From JANQPA01 sp964628385 (GTDB lineage Bacteria > Bacteroidota > Bacteroidia > Chitinophagales > Saprospiraceae): DNA of 8,280 nt. The notes below the pieces were generated by a model. That model saw only the letters and a program-made list of their open reading frames with translations, was not told where the DNA came from and did no database searches. Made by a program: the position numbers and the translations under genes. This document shows positions 7,001 through 8,280 of the stretch, piece by piece (position 1 is the first letter of the stretch; the number at the start of each line of letters is the position of its first letter). The stretch spans positions 1 through 8,280 of the forward strand of contig CAZVOD010000131.1 of the NCBI GenBank assembly GCA_964628385.1. The letters run 5' to 3'.

Positions 7001-7157
7001 GCGATAATTTCGATAAGCTTTCAAAGGTGCCTACCCACAAATGATTGAAACGATCAATTTCAAAACAAGTAACCTTATCGCTAAGGAGTCCATAAGCATT
7101 AGACGAAGAACGTCGAAACGGTTGCCCTCTCCTGGTTTTCGTGTTCCATTGAATCAT
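4056..7157 (-). CDS. Hybrid two-component system regulator (HTCS), C-terminal piece of a frameshifted gene
   Basis: This 1033-aa frame holds the rest of the periplasmic propeller (residues 1 to about 370; LWVGTFES, LIWVASPQGLVKI, LIWLK), a Y_Y_Y domain (about 400-480), one transmembrane helix (about 487-507) and a cytoplasmic histidine kinase. His538 lies in NITHEFRTPL, the N box in NLLSNAIKYN (649-658), G1 in DDGIGIP and G2 in GTGIGLA (711-717). A receiver domain (about 787-900) has Asp836 in SDVMMPEMDG, the acidic pair Glu793/Asp794, Thr866 and Lys888. An AraC HTH domain (about 930-1033) ends at GCSPSEFRDKYQ. All key phosphorelay residues are present. HTCS proteins sense a periplasmic ligand, often a glycan, and activate nearby genes. 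The ATG at 7157 is internal to the real gene: the frame is open back to about 7217, where it joins the 7178-8032 piece. Repaired, the protein has about 1325 residues, normal for the family. Confidence 0.93.
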   Translation of the reverse strand: MIQWNTKTRRGQPFRRSSSNAYGLLSDKVTCFEIDRFNHLWVGTFESLSKLSLNEPQFKFYQQEPGIGHDENLIYRAHQFDNGSLIYRTYDTKIYHNKSLGKKAAFIATDVVHDFTGSGLEIWTGNSDSLYYFDFKRKITKNYRLNKNILRGGFNFIDEDFENQDYLWMNSTKGLCKASKRTLTKTTFFPITKDLKNFTSDPVFHSWQMPNGYIYVQTMQGAQRKIIRFNKKTERYDYIAVPDSLPAIRIRQMAYAANEKDTLIWVASPQGLVKINHNTKAVELITVDNGLPGNDIMGLMVDHDGLIWLKNMRHVTRYHPENGEIQSFSATKDMREFNTIGASIRKDERILFPGNNGFYAFYPDSIGVDSTRPDLVLTDFLVANEPYDSCAPELIPKQEIVLRHNQNVVSFDFAALHYVNPENIRYKYMLVGQDEEWVNIGAERRATYTNLDPKNYTFKVQATNSDGIWSPDTLKVHFTILPPWYRTWWAYTLWTLLTAGIIYSIYHFQLSRRLAEQKASNLEELNTAKSRLYQNITHEFRTPLTLILGTAEELRAGVKKSQHKYVKRIEDNGRRLLWLINQLLDLSKIENGKLTINYVQADIIPYLQSLTAGFETHAKSQKINLQFHAKASAVQMDFDAEKVQQIISNLLSNAIKYNEEGGSVQVIVEQQAERLSIRVEDDGIGIPEKELPHIFDRFHQVDASATRQAEGTGIGLALTKELVELLDGKIEVQSKLGKGSIFTVLLPIRQNAALAIVPAANLKTGSLFDYNTTSGGLERLPARADRPTLLLVEDHGEMLDYLAELLQGEYQLLRAVNGREGLKLAKQNKPDLIVSDVMMPEMDGFTLCELIKHQDNTSHIPVILLTAKADHAARLEGLKYGADAYLEKPFQRDELRLQIKNLLSMKSRLDDLYENDQNGQRSPNGSTDPTLRLITGIITKNLSNSDFSVSELSRQMHLGRQQVYNKVKQIIGMPPSKYITYLRIEKAKELLLDTDENISQIGFMVGFEKHSSFSNTFRNQVGCSPSEFRDKYQ

Positions 7158-7177
7158 ACCTTGGTTATTCGCAATCG

Positions 7178-8032
7178 CTAACCATAAATCGTCCTTATGC
7201 CCCGTGATCTTATAAAATAAATGCTAGCCGTTGAAGTAGGAAAAATTTCTTCTAGTGAAAAATACTGAAAATCCTCACTTTCAGGTTGCCATAGCCGAAG
7301 ACCATCAGAACATCCAACCCACAAACGACCGTGTCGATCTTCGTACAAAGCCTGGAAATTAGCATAGGTATTTTTACTACCAGAGCGAAATTTTTCAGCA
7401 TTATAGGAAGAATAGTTAGTAGGCTCTTCATCAATCTTCAGCAAACCATGAGTAGAAGCTGCCCAAATATTGCCTTTTCTATCTTCCAGAATATCATGCA
7501 CTATAAAGGTTCTATCTTTGATGCGAGATGAAAAACATTCTAAGGGTATGTTGTGAAACTCTTCCTTCTGCACATCGAAGAATACCAGATGCCCTACCAT
7601 TCCTATCCAAAGATCACCATTGTGATCTAGACAAATTGATAGTATTTTCTCGGCTGGCAAACTGCAAGGATTATCTGGTTCGTGGATAAACTTTTTGAAA
7701 GATTTTTTTGATCGGTCATAGTAAAGAAGGGAAGACTTAGAATCTATCCAAAGATTTCCAATGCTATCCTCAATGATGTAATTCGATGTAACAGAAATGC
7801 CATCTGGATTAGGAATAGCATGAAATTGATACCCATCAAACTTAGCTAGTCCATCCATCGTGCTGATCCATAACAGCCCATAGCTATCTTCCATAATGGA
7901 TAGCACCTGTCCTTGCGGCAAATTGCTGTTATTGACATCAAAGTGTTGGAAAACTCGCTGCTCCTCCTGCGCAAAAAGGGAAAGACTCACTGTACAACAA
8001 TACAGTAGGAAGGGTAATGGGTATTTTTTCAT
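7178..8032 (-). CDS. HTCS N-terminal periplasmic sensor piece of the frameshifted gene
   Basis: The 284-aa frame starts at ATG 8032 with a signal peptide (MKKYPLPFLL..., SLSLFA-Q, cleavage near residue 21). Five two-component-regulator propeller motifs follow: GLLWISTMDGLAKFDG (52-67), GNLWIDSKSSLLYYD (92-106), GDLWIGMVGHLVFFD (139-153), GNIWAASTHGLLKID (187-201) and GRLWVGCSDGLRLW (235-248). The sixth (DDLWLAIANNQG) lies in the other frame just downstream. The last 11 residues (IRSRGIRTIYG) are out-of-frame translation after the break. Alone this piece would be a secreted half-sensor with no kinase, so it should be read as the 5' part of the 4056-8032 gene. Family proteins normally carry about a dozen or more such motifs before Y_Y_Y, which fits the joined product. 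Confidence 0.9.
   Translation of the reverse strand: MKKYPLPFLLYCCTVSLSLFAQEEQRVFQHFDVNNSNLPQGQVLSIMEDSYGLLWISTMDGLAKFDGYQFHAIPNPDGISVTSNYIIEDSIGNLWIDSKSSLLYYDRSKKSFKKFIHEPDNPCSLPAEKILSICLDHNGDLWIGMVGHLVFFDVQKEEFHNIPLECFSSRIKDRTFIVHDILEDRKGNIWAASTHGLLKIDEEPTNYSSYNAEKFRSGSKNTYANFQALYEDRHGRLWVGCSDGLRLWQPESEDFQYFSLEEIFPTSTASIYFIRSRGIRTIYG
7214..7217 (-). other. Frameshift site in the HTCS gene (apparent 1-nt deletion)
   Basis: On the minus strand one frame reads ...TAS-IYF up to a run of four T (plus-strand A at 7214-7217). The other resumes as YKITGHKDDLWLAI. Adding one T to the run joins them as SIYF-YKITGHKDDLWL in a single frame and restores a propeller motif. A homopolymer error or a real single-base deletion explains it. 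I see no classic slippery heptamer. Confidence 0.85.
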
Positions 8033-8053
8033 TACTATGGGCTAGACTCTTTT

Positions 8054-8065
8054 AGGGTTCACCCT
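8054..8065. promoter_or_regulatory. Small inverted repeat upstream of the HTCS start
   Basis: AGGGT-TC-ACCCT lies 21 bp upstream of the ATG at 8032. It could be a small operator or leader hairpin. It is short enough to arise by chance. No Bacteroidota-type promoter is convincing in 8033-8213. Confidence 0.2.
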
Positions 8066-8096
8066 GTGAGTAAATGCCTACGATACAGGAATAGTA

Positions 8097-8113
8097 AAAG
8101 CCCATACGGCTTT
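8097..8113. terminator. Weak hairpin between the upstream AraC gene and the HTCS gene
   Basis: AAAGCC (8097-8102) and GGCTTT (8108-8113) form a 6-bp stem with a 5-base loop, and the minus-strand transcript continues with TTTTACT. It lies about 100 bp past the stop at 8214. It may be a weak terminator of the upstream gene, but the stem is short. Confidence 0.3.
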
Positions 8114-8213
8114 ACCCAAAAGTGAAACTGCGTGAACTAATTGCGATTAAAGTCTTTGTAAATGCAAGGTAATGAAAGTTTTAGAACTATACTTGTGCTT
8201 TTTTGTATCTTTT

Positions 8214-8280
8214 TTAAAGATTAACCAGAGCCGATTGCTTTCGATAAGCACGGGGAGAGCAGCCTTCTTTTTCTTTGAAT
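8214..8280 (-). CDS. C-terminal tail of an AraC-type DNA-binding protein, probably another HTCS (partial)
   Basis: Reading from the right edge gives 21 codons and TAA at 8214-8216: FKEKEGCSPRAYRKQ followed by SALVNL. This aligns without gaps to the end of the HTCS AraC domain in this window (FRNQVGCSPSEFRDKYQ), sharing F, G-C-S-P and the aromatic-Arg pair, the conserved end of the AraC HTH fold. Only the tail is visible, so HTCS versus free-standing AraC regulator cannot be decided. It lies on the same strand, 181 bp upstream of the HTCS start. Confidence 0.65.
   Translation of the reverse strand, partial: FKEKEGCSPRAYRKQSALVNL

Noticed and set aside
4219..7007. Plus-strand and alternative-frame ORFs of 60-104 codons inside the HTCS gene
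   Set aside because: The HTCS frame has all expected catalytic motifs over its whole length; these are shadows.
7210..7220. Programmed -1 frameshifting at the HTCS junction
   Set aside because: The local sequence lacks an X-XXY-YYZ heptamer and an obvious stimulatory structure. An indel is simpler.
4056..8032. HTCS as two genuine genes (separate sensor and kinase)
   Set aside because: The kinase piece would start inside the propeller without a signal peptide. One added base joins the two pieces through a perfect propeller motif to the usual family length.
8233..8246. Single CTTTCG at the right edge as a fifth operator box
   Set aside because: There is no partner 21 bp away, and the bases belong to the coding tail of the AraC domain (RAYRKQ).
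1..8280. Transposase, integrase, tRNA or rRNA genes as a cause of the duplications
   Set aside because: No frame shows such motifs and no tRNA-like or rRNA sequence was seen; the means of copying is not visible in this window.

Overview
The window looks like accessory DNA from a Bacteroidota genome, probably an environmental member such as a Saprospiraceae/Lewinella-like organism (the phylum is well supported, the family is a guess). The reasons are a hybrid two-component system (HTCS) protein with periplasmic propeller, Y_Y_Y, kinase, receiver and AraC domains in one chain; AT-rich translation starts without Shine-Dalgarno sequences; and short secreted proteins built from repeats. Every gene I can support lies on the minus strand, so the order of transcription is right to left. 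A run of 100 N shows that this is a draft scaffold.

From right to left: (1) 8214-8280, the last 21 codons of an upstream gene ending in an AraC-type DNA-binding domain. (2) 4056-8032, a complete HTCS regulator of about 1325 residues if one missing base near 7214-7217 is restored; as written it is split into a 284-aa sensor piece and a 1033-aa piece. (3) 3748-3973, a decayed fragment of a different AraC/HTCS C-terminus. (4) 2625-3597, a secreted protein of 50-aa tandem repeats, interrupted by the assembly gap. (5) 1883-2374, a small secreted protein of three 48-aa repeats. (6) 1484-1661, a second copy of the AraC fragment. (7) 1-1300, a secreted Asp-box (BNR-like) repeat protein that runs off the left edge.

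The most interesting signal is between the genes. An approximately 85-bp block lies upstream of each of the three secreted-protein genes (identical at 1373-1457 and 2461-2545, diverged at 3683-3768), and a fourth, short copy follows the HTCS stop codon (3995-4047). All four copies keep a direct repeat CGAAAG-N15-CGAAAG with a 21-bp period, the spacing expected for two half-sites of an AraC-type DNA-binding domain. The three long copies can also be read as a 26-28 codon small ORF whose first 19 residues are conserved. Two of the blocks are fused to the same AraC fragment, cut at the same base.

My working model is that the HTCS senses an unknown periplasmic ligand and acts on the CGAAAG sites to control the three secreted repeat proteins, and that the [AraC tail + box] unit has been copied within the locus. 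The sequence does not prove the regulatory link. No polysaccharide-utilisation genes (SusC/SusD, glycoside hydrolases), transposases, tRNAs, rRNAs or CRISPR arrays are visible.
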